Positions 1 to 5,374 of a stretch of DNA of 5,469 nt are shown here, piece after piece. The notes beneath the pieces are model-generated. The model was not told where the DNA came from. It did not search any database and saw only the letters and a program-made list of their open reading frames with translations. The first letter of the stretch is position 1. Each line of letters opens with the position of its first letter. The stretch is from Gammaproteobacteria bacterium. GTDB taxonomy: Bacteria; Pseudomonadota; Gammaproteobacteria; UBA9214. Location: positions 1 to 5,469 of the forward strand of contig JAOUCV010000165.1 of NCBI GenBank assembly GCA_029859555.1. The letters run 5' to 3'. Made by a program: the position numbers and the translations under genes.

Positions 1-465
1 TATCTATCAAGGCATCACCAACTAACACCACGCACAAGTTTCAGGCAGGCCGACTGTCGAACATTGCCGTGGGAAGATAATACCTTTGACCTGTATGTTT
101 CCAGCTACCTGTTCGATCTCTTGCCAGAGACGGAACTCAGGCAGGCACTCAGGGAAATGGAGCGCATCCTGGTACCGGATGGTTATGCGATCCTGGTTAC
201 CATGACCACGGAGCTGGATGACATCCCCTGGGTCAGCCGGACCTTCTACAAACTAATGAATGAGTGCTACTGTCTTGGTTATCACAAGGGTCGATGGAAT
301 CCGATCTGGCGCTTTCTGTTTGCTGGTTACGCGCCGCATTGCCGTCCGATAACTTTGGCGTCATACCTGCGGGATCTGGATAATATGGTGATGACCTATA
401 CTAAAGTTAGCCGCGTTTCCCTGTTCCCGGTACGAATCTATTACGTTCGCAAGAGCCATGGCTAG
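1..465 (+). CDS. Class I SAM-dependent methyltransferase, C-terminal part (5' truncated by window edge)
   Basis: The reading frame is open from base 1 to the TAG at 463-465 (154 codons), so the gene starts outside the window; the TTG at 64 is internal, not a start. The visible part opens with a post-motif-I segment and then ADCRTLPWEDNTFDLYVSSY (about residues 17-36). This is the motif II/III region of Methyltransf_11-type enzymes, in which an acidic residue contacts the SAM adenine and the [DN]-x-F-D strand follows. Next comes LREMERILVPDGYAILV, the usual helix and strand ending in a PDG turn. The glycine-rich SAM-binding motif I must lie upstream. The substrate cannot be read from this portion. 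The stop overlaps the next methyltransferase start by 8 bases, so both probably share one transcript and pathway. Family assignment is firm; function beyond methyl transfer is unknown. Confidence 0.85.
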   Translation, partial: YLSRHHQLTPRTSFRQADCRTLPWEDNTFDLYVSSYLFDLLPETELRQALREMERILVPDGYAILVTMTTELDDIPWVSRTFYKLMNECYCLGYHKGRWNPIWRFLFAGYAPHCRPITLASYLRDLDNMVMTYTKVSRVSLFPVRIYYVRKSHG

Positions 466-1171
466 CCTCCGGTCATGGGGCAAGGTCCTGGTGGCAGCTT
501 TATGCAGCAAAACCAACCGGGAGTTTTATGACCGGATCTCCCCGATTTACGACCAGTGCTTTGTGACGCACAAGCCGCATGCGAACACTATGGCTGAAAT
601 ATTACTCGAAGACTGTAAGGGTCGGGGAAATAAAACATTGGTTCTCGATCTTGGCTGCGGCACTGGCTTATTGAGCAATATCCTGCTCAGTAAAGGGTTT
701 GAGGTGCTCGGTATAGATATTTCATTGGAGTCACTGCGCTTGTTACAACAGCGCGAACCCGGAATTAACACGATTCAGGCGGATGCAACCCTGTTGCCAT
801 TTACCGATGGATCTTTTCATGCGGTGGTTTCTCTTGGGGTATGGCGGCATTTATCTCACCCACAACGGGTGATTGCAGAAGTAGCACGGATTCTGGAGAA
901 AAACGGCATACTAATCGTTGGCTACTTCCCACCGGCCATCGGTGGTGTTATCCATCAGAGTAACAGCCCCTGGTATCAGTTGCTGGCCCGGCTTTATCAA
1001 TTTGTGATTCGCAAACGAGGATATGTGGACCATACCGATCTGTCACTGGAGCCAAGGACTGTTAACTGGGCTGAAAATCACTTTTTGCGGGTCATGACGG
1101 TAGACTCTGGCAAACGCTGGCGCCTGATCGTTGCACAGGGACTGAGAACAGCCCCCTCCAGGCGGCCCTGA
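458..1171 (+). CDS. Class I SAM-dependent methyltransferase (UbiE/Methyltransf_11 type)
   Basis: This complete 237-residue protein is a cytoplasmic enzyme expected to transfer a methyl group from S-adenosylmethionine. Seen in order: REFYDRISPIYD (21-32), similar to the N-terminal helix of UbiE-like enzymes; motif I VLDLGCGTG (62-70), the SAM-binding loop; the acidic strand end GID (85-87), expected to bind the ribose hydroxyls; QADATLLPF (107-115), the adenine-contact region; and ARILEKNGILIVGYF (143-157). The C-terminal third is less typical and probably forms the substrate site, which I cannot identify. The ATG at 458 lies inside the end of the upstream gene (ATGGCTAG overlap) and has no good Shine-Dalgarno, only AAGAG two bases before it, which suggests coupling to upstream translation. 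No quinone, lipid or sugar pathway gene nearby indicates the substrate. Confidence 0.9.
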   Translation: MASLRSWGKVLVAALCSKTNREFYDRISPIYDQCFVTHKPHANTMAEILLEDCKGRGNKTLVLDLGCGTGLLSNILLSKGFEVLGIDISLESLRLLQQREPGINTIQADATLLPFTDGSFHAVVSLGVWRHLSHPQRVIAEVARILEKNGILIVGYFPPAIGGVIHQSNSPWYQLLARLYQFVIRKRGYVDHTDLSLEPRTVNWAENHFLRVMTVDSGKRWRLIVAQGLRTAPSRRP

Positions 1172-1191
1172 AGTAACCCAACAAAAAGAAC

Positions 1192-1205
1192 AGCCGGATT
1201 CGGCT
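1192..1205 (-). terminator. Weak minus-strand terminator-like hairpin
   Basis: AGCCG (1192-1196) pairs with CGGCT (1201-1205) around a 4-base loop. On the minus strand the stem is followed by GTTCTTTTTGTT, a fair U-rich tract, so it reads as a terminator for leftward transcription behind the CotH-family gene. The 5-bp stem is short. It lies beyond the stronger hairpin at 1234-1253 and may act as a backup. Confidence 0.45.
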
Positions 1206-1233
1206 AACAACGGACCTCTGGCATAATTCAAAA

Positions 1234-1253
1234 CGGCGACCCGAAGGTCGCCG
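1234..1253 (-). terminator. Rho-independent terminator of the CotH-family gene (UUCG tetraloop)
   Basis: CGGCGACC (1234-1241) and GGTCGCCG (1246-1253) form a perfect 8-bp GC-rich stem with a 4-base loop. Read on the minus strand the loop is TTCG closed by C-G, the exceptionally stable UUCG tetraloop, and the stem is followed by TTTTGAATT. It lies 60 bases past the minus-strand stop at 1314. On the plus strand the loop is CGAA and the following tract (AAGTTTATA) is poor, so its main role is probably leftward termination, although the stem may also limit read-through from the methyltransferase genes. Confidence 0.7.
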
Positions 1254-1313
1254 AAGTTTATACCTTTGTAACAAACAGGCTGCTTCCTTTTAGAAGAAAA
1301 TCATGTAGCCAGG

Positions 1314-2603
1314 TCAGTTACCGAGCTGGTCGTTAATATTGATGACGCGCCCGCTTACCCACTTGCGCAAGGAATCAAACCGTTGGGACGCGCTGCTACC
1401 TCCGAAATTATTATTCGGGTCCTCCTCAAGGGCCGAGGCAAGCAAGACTTCCAGATCATTCAGGAATGCAAGCTGGGCATCAATCTGCAAAGGGCCGTTC
1501 AGCAGGTCCGCCATAATCTGGTCATACTGTTTGCGGAAAGTGGGGTTGTTGAGGATGGTCTCCTGGTAAGCCGTCTGTGACAGTTCTGTACTGCCACGCT
1601 TGCGCTTTGCAGTACCGTAGATGCTGCCGTCAGGACTCTTTGTTGTAAAGACTGTATCGAGGTCCCACTGTGTGTAGAGCCGTTTGTCACCATCGAGAAA
1701 GTCAATGAAGTAGAAGTTTTTCCCCTTTGAGAACATGTCATCCGGACCCATGTGGAAGGCGCTCACTGCACCCAGCGTTAGCATGGCCTCCATATCGATC
1801 AGCTTGTTGAGTTCCGTGGCCATGGCGGAATCGCTGTCCGGCGCTGTGCAACCGGTGGTACTGCCACCACCGTCATTTCCGCCCTTGCCCTTGCCATTAC
1901 CCTTGCCTTTACCGCCACCATCGGTTGACCCCTCGACGCCAAACGGCACGTAACACAATGCCGTGGAGGTCTGACTGTCCGGCTCACCGACCTTCAATTC
2001 ATAGTTGGCCCCAACGGAACCAGCCTTGTATAGCCATGTTTCATCCTCGGTGTAGAGCCCACGGTTCTTCAGAAAGGTCTTGTCGGGCTGTTCAAGATTG
2101 ATGTAGACGCCCGCGTATTCGCCATTGACGTACAATTTGACCCAGGCAGCAAGCCCCGGGTTGTAGCCACTGTTTGAGGCAGCCGCAGCCACGCGATTCA
2201 GATACCAGGCATAGCCTTCGGCCACCACGTCGACGTCATCGCCGTTTTCCATACTGAGTTTCTTGATCCCGTTCCACTTCTGGTCGACGTATTCGTTGAT
2301 GTCGATCTTCAGGCTGACCTTGTCGCCCAACGCATCCGCTGACTTGCGGCGCACAGAGACAAGAATCGGGTCTGGCTCGTCCAGATCGCCATCCGCCCAA
2401 AACATGGCCGGCACCTCGATTGTGAAGGTCGCGTCACTCTTGACCTTGCTCCAGTCCCCAGGGTCTATATCGAGGTTGAATGTGAGCAGTTGCAGCGGGT
2501 CATATAGCCCGGGCCAGTTATAGGCACTGGCAGGATTGACTGTGAATGCAAACAGGGCAAGTGCCAGCAGGCGGCTCATTCGGGTGAATGGTTTCATCAT
2601 CAT
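1314..2603 (-). CDS. Exported CotH-family protein (Fam20C-like kinase fold) with Gly/Lys-rich linker
   Basis: A 429-residue protein. A signal peptide ends ...NPASA|YNW (cleavage after residue 27), so it acts outside the cytoplasm. CotH-like features in order: VRRKSADALGDKVSLKIDIN (84-103), the basic strand region where family members carry conserved Lys/Arg; WVKLYVNGEYAGVYINLEQP (154-173), matching the family's 'VNGeY.GvY...E' signature; GPDDMFSKGKNFYFID (286-301); and YTQWDLDTVF (310-319), matching the family W-D-x-D motif thought to bind metal. Bacillus CotH is a spore-coat protein kinase; kinase activity here is inferred. A linker at 225-250 built of G, K, N, D, S and T splits the domain and is flanked by C217 and C252, the only cysteines. 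The start is the first of three ATGs, with GGAG (minus-strand sense, at 2611-2614) 7 bases upstream. It is monocistronic by context, and its protein substrate is unknown. Confidence 0.85.
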   Translation of the reverse strand: MMMKPFTRMSRLLALALFAFTVNPASAYNWPGLYDPLQLLTFNLDIDPGDWSKVKSDATFTIEVPAMFWADGDLDEPDPILVSVRRKSADALGDKVSLKIDINEYVDQKWNGIKKLSMENGDDVDVVAEGYAWYLNRVAAAASNSGYNPGLAAWVKLYVNGEYAGVYINLEQPDKTFLKNRGLYTEDETWLYKAGSVGANYELKVGEPDSQTSTALCYVPFGVEGSTDGGGKGKGNGKGKGGNDGGGSTTGCTAPDSDSAMATELNKLIDMEAMLTLGAVSAFHMGPDDMFSKGKNFYFIDFLDGDKRLYTQWDLDTVFTTKSPDGSIYGTAKRKRGSTELSQTAYQETILNNPTFRKQYDQIMADLLNGPLQIDAQLAFLNDLEVLLASALEEDPNNNFGGSSASQRFDSLRKWVSGRVININDQLGN

Positions 2604-2645
2604 GATTTATCTCCAGCATGTTTGTTATTATCGGTAAATCAAATT

Positions 2646-2673
2646 GTTATAGCGCCGACATTTTTCATGTCGC
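2646..2673 (-). promoter_or_regulatory. Candidate sigma-70 promoter of the CotH-family gene with overlapping inverted repeat
   Basis: On the minus strand, TATAAC (2651 to 2646, five of six matches to the -10 consensus) follows GCGACA (2673 to 2668, four of six at -35) after a 16-base spacer, about 45 bases before the start codon. A 6-bp inverted repeat, CGACAT (2656-2661) and ATGTCG (2667-2672), spans the spacer and -35 box with a 5-base centre. It could be an operator or simply a hairpin. The promoter call is consensus matching by eye. Confidence 0.45.
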
Positions 2674-2726
2674 TTCAAAGAGTTTTGGTTGTGTAAATCC
2701 ACGCACTCCACCCTGAATTATTAAAT

Positions 2727-3047
2727 CTATATATCTACAACCGCTATGCATATAGGGAAAATCCCTAAATGCAACAATTTATCCCTGAGCCAGCAATGGT
2801 ACGCAAACACACTACCGATCTTTACCGCTTGGTGGAGTAACTGCGGGAGCAATGCTGGAGAATATGAATTTCTGTTTCTCATTAAGACAGCATGGGTCAA
2901 GGTTGCATCAACCTCCTGCTTGCCGATATATGCGAGCGCCTCATCATTCGCCGGGAAGCTTCCCGGGATACCCCGGCCAGACAGCGCAATAGAGCTCATA
3001 GCAAGCCCGGCAGCGGCAACCAAACTAATTGAGATAATCTTCTTCAT
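2727..3047 (-). CDS. Possible small secreted protein, unrecognised
   Basis: I do not recognise this 106-residue ORF. In favour: it starts MKKIISISLVAAAGLAMSSI, a convincing signal peptide (two lysines, a hydrophobic core, then small residues). AAGGTG lies 6 bases before the ATG at 3047, which beats the in-frame ATG at 3077, where no binding site is seen. Residues 20-40 (GRGIPGSFPANDEALAYIGK region) look like ordinary protein. Against: the second half (LLPQLLHQ, FAYHCWLRDKLLHLGIFP) has no recognisable domain, and its sudden hydrophobicity is odd for a mature secreted peptide, so the frame may have shifted or decayed after about residue 50. The mature product would be roughly 75-80 residues. 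It lies 123 bases upstream of the CotH-family gene on the same strand; the promoter between them suggests separate transcription. Confidence 0.45.
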   Translation of the reverse strand: MKKIISISLVAAAGLAMSSIALSGRGIPGSFPANDEALAYIGKQEVDATLTHAVLMRNRNSYSPALLPQLLHQAVKIGSVFAYHCWLRDKLLHLGIFPICIAVVDI

Positions 3048-3357
3048 ATGCTTCACCTTGTTATTAGATTTAGTCAAATTATTGACGACCGCTACAATCC
3101 TTTATCCAATTAGCCCATATCACCAAACGCTTAAAAACAGGAATGGCTCGGAAACGTAATTACATCATCCGCTAACATTAGAAATATGCTGTACTTCCAG
3201 GTTCGAGCCAAATGGAAGTTCTGCGTCCTGAATTAATTTTCAGAGAAGAAAAAAGCAGCACTGCACCTGACTTTTTCTTCAAAAAGCACTATGTAAGATG
3301 TGTTATCTTTCAGCGGTCGTTTCTAATAATCGAAAAAAATATTTAGGAGTCCAGCAG
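3048..3357. other. Divergent intergenic region with inverted repeats
   Basis: About 310 AT-rich bases separate the doubtful leftward small ORF from the rightward DUF3011 gene, and no gene is supported here. It holds four inverted repeats: GTCAA/TTGAC (3073-3086); ACTTCCA/TGGAAGT (3193-3219); CTGAA/TTCAG (within 3228-3243); and GAAGAAAAA/TTTTTCTTC (3245-3280). A weak candidate promoter for the DUF3011 gene is CTGACT at 3267-3272, 17 bases, then TATGTA at 3290-3295, but the -10 match is poor. Both directions of transcription presumably begin here. Confidence 0.4.
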
Positions 3358-3861
3358 ATGAAATCTTCTTTTATTGCAATTACTGTACTCGCCCTCGCTT
3401 CCGTAACCCTGGGTATGTCAACTGCTTACGCCGACAAAATGAAGTGCAAGTCGAAAGGCGACTTTGTTCGCTGTGCGTTGCCGAATGCCAATCATCGCCA
3501 CGTCAGCCTGCACGAGGAAACAAGTCATAATAAATGCGAAAAAGGCTATAGCTGGGGTGCCGACAGTGACGGCATTTGGGTCGATAATAAATGCAAGGGC
3601 ATTTTTCACTATCGCAGTGACAAGGGACATCATGAAGACTACCAGGAACGGCATAGTCGTCATAAGGGCAGATCAGGTGATTGTCCGTCGGATATCAAAG
3701 GTAATGAATGTGCCTATTACAGGGATGGTTATAAAGCCGGCAAAGATGATGGCAAAGCAAGCATGAGTCGTGCTTACGAGCGCCACTCAGATGGCTATGA
3801 CAGACGTTTTGAAAAGTACTTTGCCAGAGGCTACAAGGCTGGCTGGAATGATTACCGCTAG
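3358..3861 (+). CDS. Secreted DUF3011-family protein with C-terminal GYKAG repeats
   Basis: A 167-residue protein. The start at 3358 is chosen over the in-frame ATG at 3298 because AGGAG (3345-3349) lies 8 bases upstream and the signal peptide begins exactly there: MKSSFIAITV..., cleaved after STAYA (residue 25). Residues 28-85 match DUF3011 from memory of the family: C30 and C39 around KGDFVRC, then NKCEKGYSWGADSDGIWVDN (58-77) and C79, giving four cysteines that could form two disulfides plus the family's 'GxSWGxDxxGIWV' core. DUF3011 has no known biochemical function. After a His/Arg-rich linker (89-105), the tail carries C109 and C118 and two copies of a GYKAG motif: YRDGYKAGKDDG (121-132) and FARGYKAGWNDY (155-166). 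It heads a two-gene operon, the next start being 26 bases after its stop. Periplasmic or extracellular location is inferred. Confidence 0.85.
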   Translation: MKSSFIAITVLALASVTLGMSTAYADKMKCKSKGDFVRCALPNANHRHVSLHEETSHNKCEKGYSWGADSDGIWVDNKCKGIFHYRSDKGHHEDYQERHSRHKGRSGDCPSDIKGNECAYYRDGYKAGKDDGKASMSRAYERHSDGYDRRFEKYFARGYKAGWNDYR

Positions 3862-3887
3862 ACCAGGCAACGAAGGAGCAATCAGTT

Positions 3888-4208
3888 ATGAAAAGTTTTC
3901 TTATTGCAGTTATCTTTTTGATCATCGGCGGAGTCGCCGGTGGCTTTCTGGCGCTTGGTGCAGGTGCCGGGCTCGGCGCTGCTGGTGGAATCATTGTCGG
4001 CTCCCAGGCAGGCGTCTGTTTTGCGATGGAGGAGGCAAAGAACGATGGCCTGCTCACGGTGGAACAGGTCGACAAGATCATTGTGGATACAGTTAGCACT
4101 ATACGTGGAAAATCATCGCCCGATGCTGCCAAGGATATCGAATGGATCAGCAGTGAAAAAGATTGCGCGGATATGGTGGCAAAAATGCAGGCAGAAAGCG
4201 CAAAGTAG
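3888..4208 (+). CDS. Small membrane protein with extended glycine zipper
   Basis: This 106-residue protein has no assigned function and no gene name I recognise. The start is supported by AAGGAG (3873-3878), 9 bases before the ATG. Residues 4-45 are hydrophobic: a leucine/isoleucine anchor (4-13) runs into a Gly/Ala-rich stretch with a small residue at every fourth position (G14, G18, A22, G26, G30, G34, G38, G42). That is a textbook glycine zipper, which in known proteins drives close helix packing and oligomerisation in membranes. The length allows one long helix or a tight two-helix hairpin. C44 follows the zipper. The soluble tail (46-106), beginning EEAKNDGLL, is charged and probably helical, with a second cysteine, C93. 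It sits 26 bases after the DUF3011 gene, so the two are co-transcribed. Inner-membrane location is inferred; an uncleaved anchor is likelier than a signal peptide because no A-x-A site follows. Confidence 0.75.
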   Translation: MKSFLIAVIFLIIGGVAGGFLALGAGAGLGAAGGIIVGSQAGVCFAMEEAKNDGLLTVEQVDKIIVDTVSTIRGKSSPDAAKDIEWISSEKDCADMVAKMQAESAK

Positions 4209-4426
4209 CCGCGATAGCGGGCCCCGAAAAGATTCAGCCCGCCGCCAGGTGCAGGGGTAGTCATACCTGCTGGTCTCGGGCTTCGTTCGATGTCTTGTAA
4301 GCTCACTGTTCTCCCTCCTCAGGGAGAAGCGGCGCCCTCTTCATGTTGAAGTAACTGATATTTATTCCCGGCGTGTGACAAGCGTTAGTCTAAACATTGA
4401 TTTCACTGGATCAGGGCTGAGATAAG
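4209..4426 (+). other. Spacer between the operon and the lysozyme-inhibitor gene, with hairpins
   Basis: No gene is supported in these 218 bases. Three inverted repeats follow the operon stop: GCGGGC (4217-4222) with GCCCGC (4237-4242); GCAGG...TA (4251-4259) with TACCTGC (4264-4270), carrying a 2-base bulge; and a perfect 8-bp stem, TTCTCCCT (4309-4316) with AGGGAGAA (4321-4328), with a 4-base loop. None is followed by a T-tract, so none is a standard intrinsic terminator. They could slow polymerase, protect the mRNA 3' end or act with Rho. GTGACA at 4375-4380 resembles a -35 box, but no good -10 is correctly spaced. Confidence 0.4.
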
Positions 4427-5026
4427 ATGAGCAGTGATAAACACAGGGTTAGCAAATTAACAGTTATTTCTTTATCAACACTGGCCATGCTTTTTTCTCA
4501 ACTGGCGGGTGCTGCTAAAGTAGCGGACGGATTTGACCAGCTATTTGAGCTGCAGGGCATTTCATTGCGAGTTATTTGTCCCAACCAGGGTTCAATCAAT
4601 CAACTGGAAATTATCCCTGCCGGCCTGGAGGCTGATAATACTGTTATTAAACGTGAAATAGACGGCACGCTAACAGGGGCAGAAGTGGCAGATTTGAACG
4701 GAGATGGCTCACCGGAAATTTATACGTATATCAATTCAGCTGGCAGTGGATCATATGGAACGCTTGTCGCATATGCCGCCAATGACAAAAAATCCCTGAG
4801 TGAAATATATCTGCCGCCGTTGGTGGATGATAAGGAAAATTCCAGGGGTTATATGGGGCATGACGAGTTTGCTGTGGTTGAGAGCTATCTGGTAAGACGC
4901 TTTCCCGTTTATTTAAAGGGAGATATAAATGCGAACCCCACGGGCGGTACACGCCAATTGCAATACAAACTGAAGCAGGGAGAAGCTTCATGGGTCCTGG
5001 AACTGAAAAAGAGTATCAGCTATTAA
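4427..5026 (+). CDS. pliI: PliI-type periplasmic inhibitor of invertebrate (I-type) lysozyme
   Basis: A 199-residue exported protein. The N-terminus has a basic start and a hydrophobic core (11-25) ending at LAGAA, with cleavage near residue 29 or 30, so it should act in the periplasm. It matches the PliI family by recognition from memory: an acidic turn ADLNGDGSPEIYTYI (88-102); then SAGSGSYGTLVAYA (104-117), containing the S-G-x-Y loop (S107, G108, Y110) that family studies place in the lysozyme active-site cleft; and GYMGHDEFAVVESYLVRRFP (141-160) and PTGGTRQLQYKL (171-182), both highly characteristic. PliI proteins block I-type lysozymes made by molluscs, annelids and other invertebrates. 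The 30-residue segment before FDQLFEL is the signal. AGGG lies about 10 bases before the ATG, a modest binding site. It may have its own promoter, being 218 bases past the preceding gene. Confidence 0.8.
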   Translation: MSSDKHRVSKLTVISLSTLAMLFSQLAGAAKVADGFDQLFELQGISLRVICPNQGSINQLEIIPAGLEADNTVIKREIDGTLTGAEVADLNGDGSPEIYTYINSAGSGSYGTLVAYAANDKKSLSEIYLPPLVDDKENSRGYMGHDEFAVVESYLVRRFPVYLKGDINANPTGGTRQLQYKLKQGEASWVLELKKSISY

Positions 5027-5300
5027 CTGTTACGATGAAATATTTACCGGCCCAGGGGATCAGAGTTGAGGGTGATCGTCCGAATTGAGTGGATATCGCA
5101 CGCAAGGATAGAAAGCAAACTGTAACATGGTCTGAAATACTAAACGTTCCAAGCGTATGCTGTACATCCTGTCGAATCCAGATAACCTCGATCATAGAGC
5201 AGTTCCGCCTACTCTCTCCCGCAAATTCATGCTTATTCCAGTCATCCACCCTATATACACGAAGCGAGATTTGTAAATCCTTATGGGCTATGTAATATGT

Positions 5301-5328
5301 GGCCAAACTATTGGACTAATAGTGGTCA
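5301..5328. repeat. Imperfect inverted repeat upstream of the right edge
   Basis: ACTATT pairs with AATAGT around GGACT. The stem continues outward as GGCC with GGTC (one G-T pair) after a 2-base AA bulge on the left arm. It lies just left of the perfect 9-bp repeat at 5344-5374, so two dyads sit within about 75 bases of non-coding DNA. Confidence 0.35.
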
Positions 5329-5343
5329 ATATACAAACATAAC

Positions 5344-5374
5344 CTAAAAGTCGTAAGATAAAGCGGACTTTTAG
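5344..5374. repeat. 9-bp perfect inverted repeat, 13-base spacer
   Basis: CTAAAAGTC (5344-5352) and GACTTTTAG (5366-5374) are exact reverse complements around GTAAGATAAAGCG. The arms are too AT-rich for a strong terminator on either strand. It sits 64 bases before the possible ATG at 5438, where an operator or recombination-type site would be plausible. Its role is unknown. Confidence 0.5.

Noticed and set aside
64..66. TTG as start of the first methyltransferase
   Set aside because: The frame is open to base 1 and the residues before 64 continue the methyltransferase fold, so the gene starts outside the window.
1735..1953. Plus-strand frame encoding a proline/leucine-rich tail
   Set aside because: Its composition is fully explained as the antisense of the Gly/Lys linker in the CotH-family gene.
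2746..3159. 137-codon plus-strand frame opposite the small secreted ORF
   Set aside because: No ribosome binding site or domain; its hydrophobic segment is the complement of the opposite strand's signal-peptide region.
3198..3215. GGTTCGAGCC resembling a tRNA T-loop
   Set aside because: The flanking bases do not form a 5-bp T-stem, and no acceptor, D or anticodon arm is present.
3298..3357. 20-residue N-terminal extension of the DUF3011 protein
   Set aside because: There is no binding site at 3298, and the signal peptide and AGGAG place the start at 3358.
3695..4306. 203-codon minus-strand frame opposite the DUF3011/glycine-zipper operon
   Set aside because: It is antisense to two genes with clear binding sites, signals and domain features; its Pro/Ala/Ser-rich composition is what the reverse of Gly/Ala-rich coding DNA gives.
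4376..4394. GCGTTAGTC resembling the core of an integron attC site
   Set aside because: It deviates from GTTRRRY, no partner RYYYAAC site or attC-like fold was found, and the gene orientations are mixed, unlike a cassette array.
5016..5306. 96-codon minus-strand frame after the lysozyme-inhibitor gene
   Set aside because: TTG start with no binding site, no recognisable domain, and it overlaps the 3' end of the inhibitor gene.
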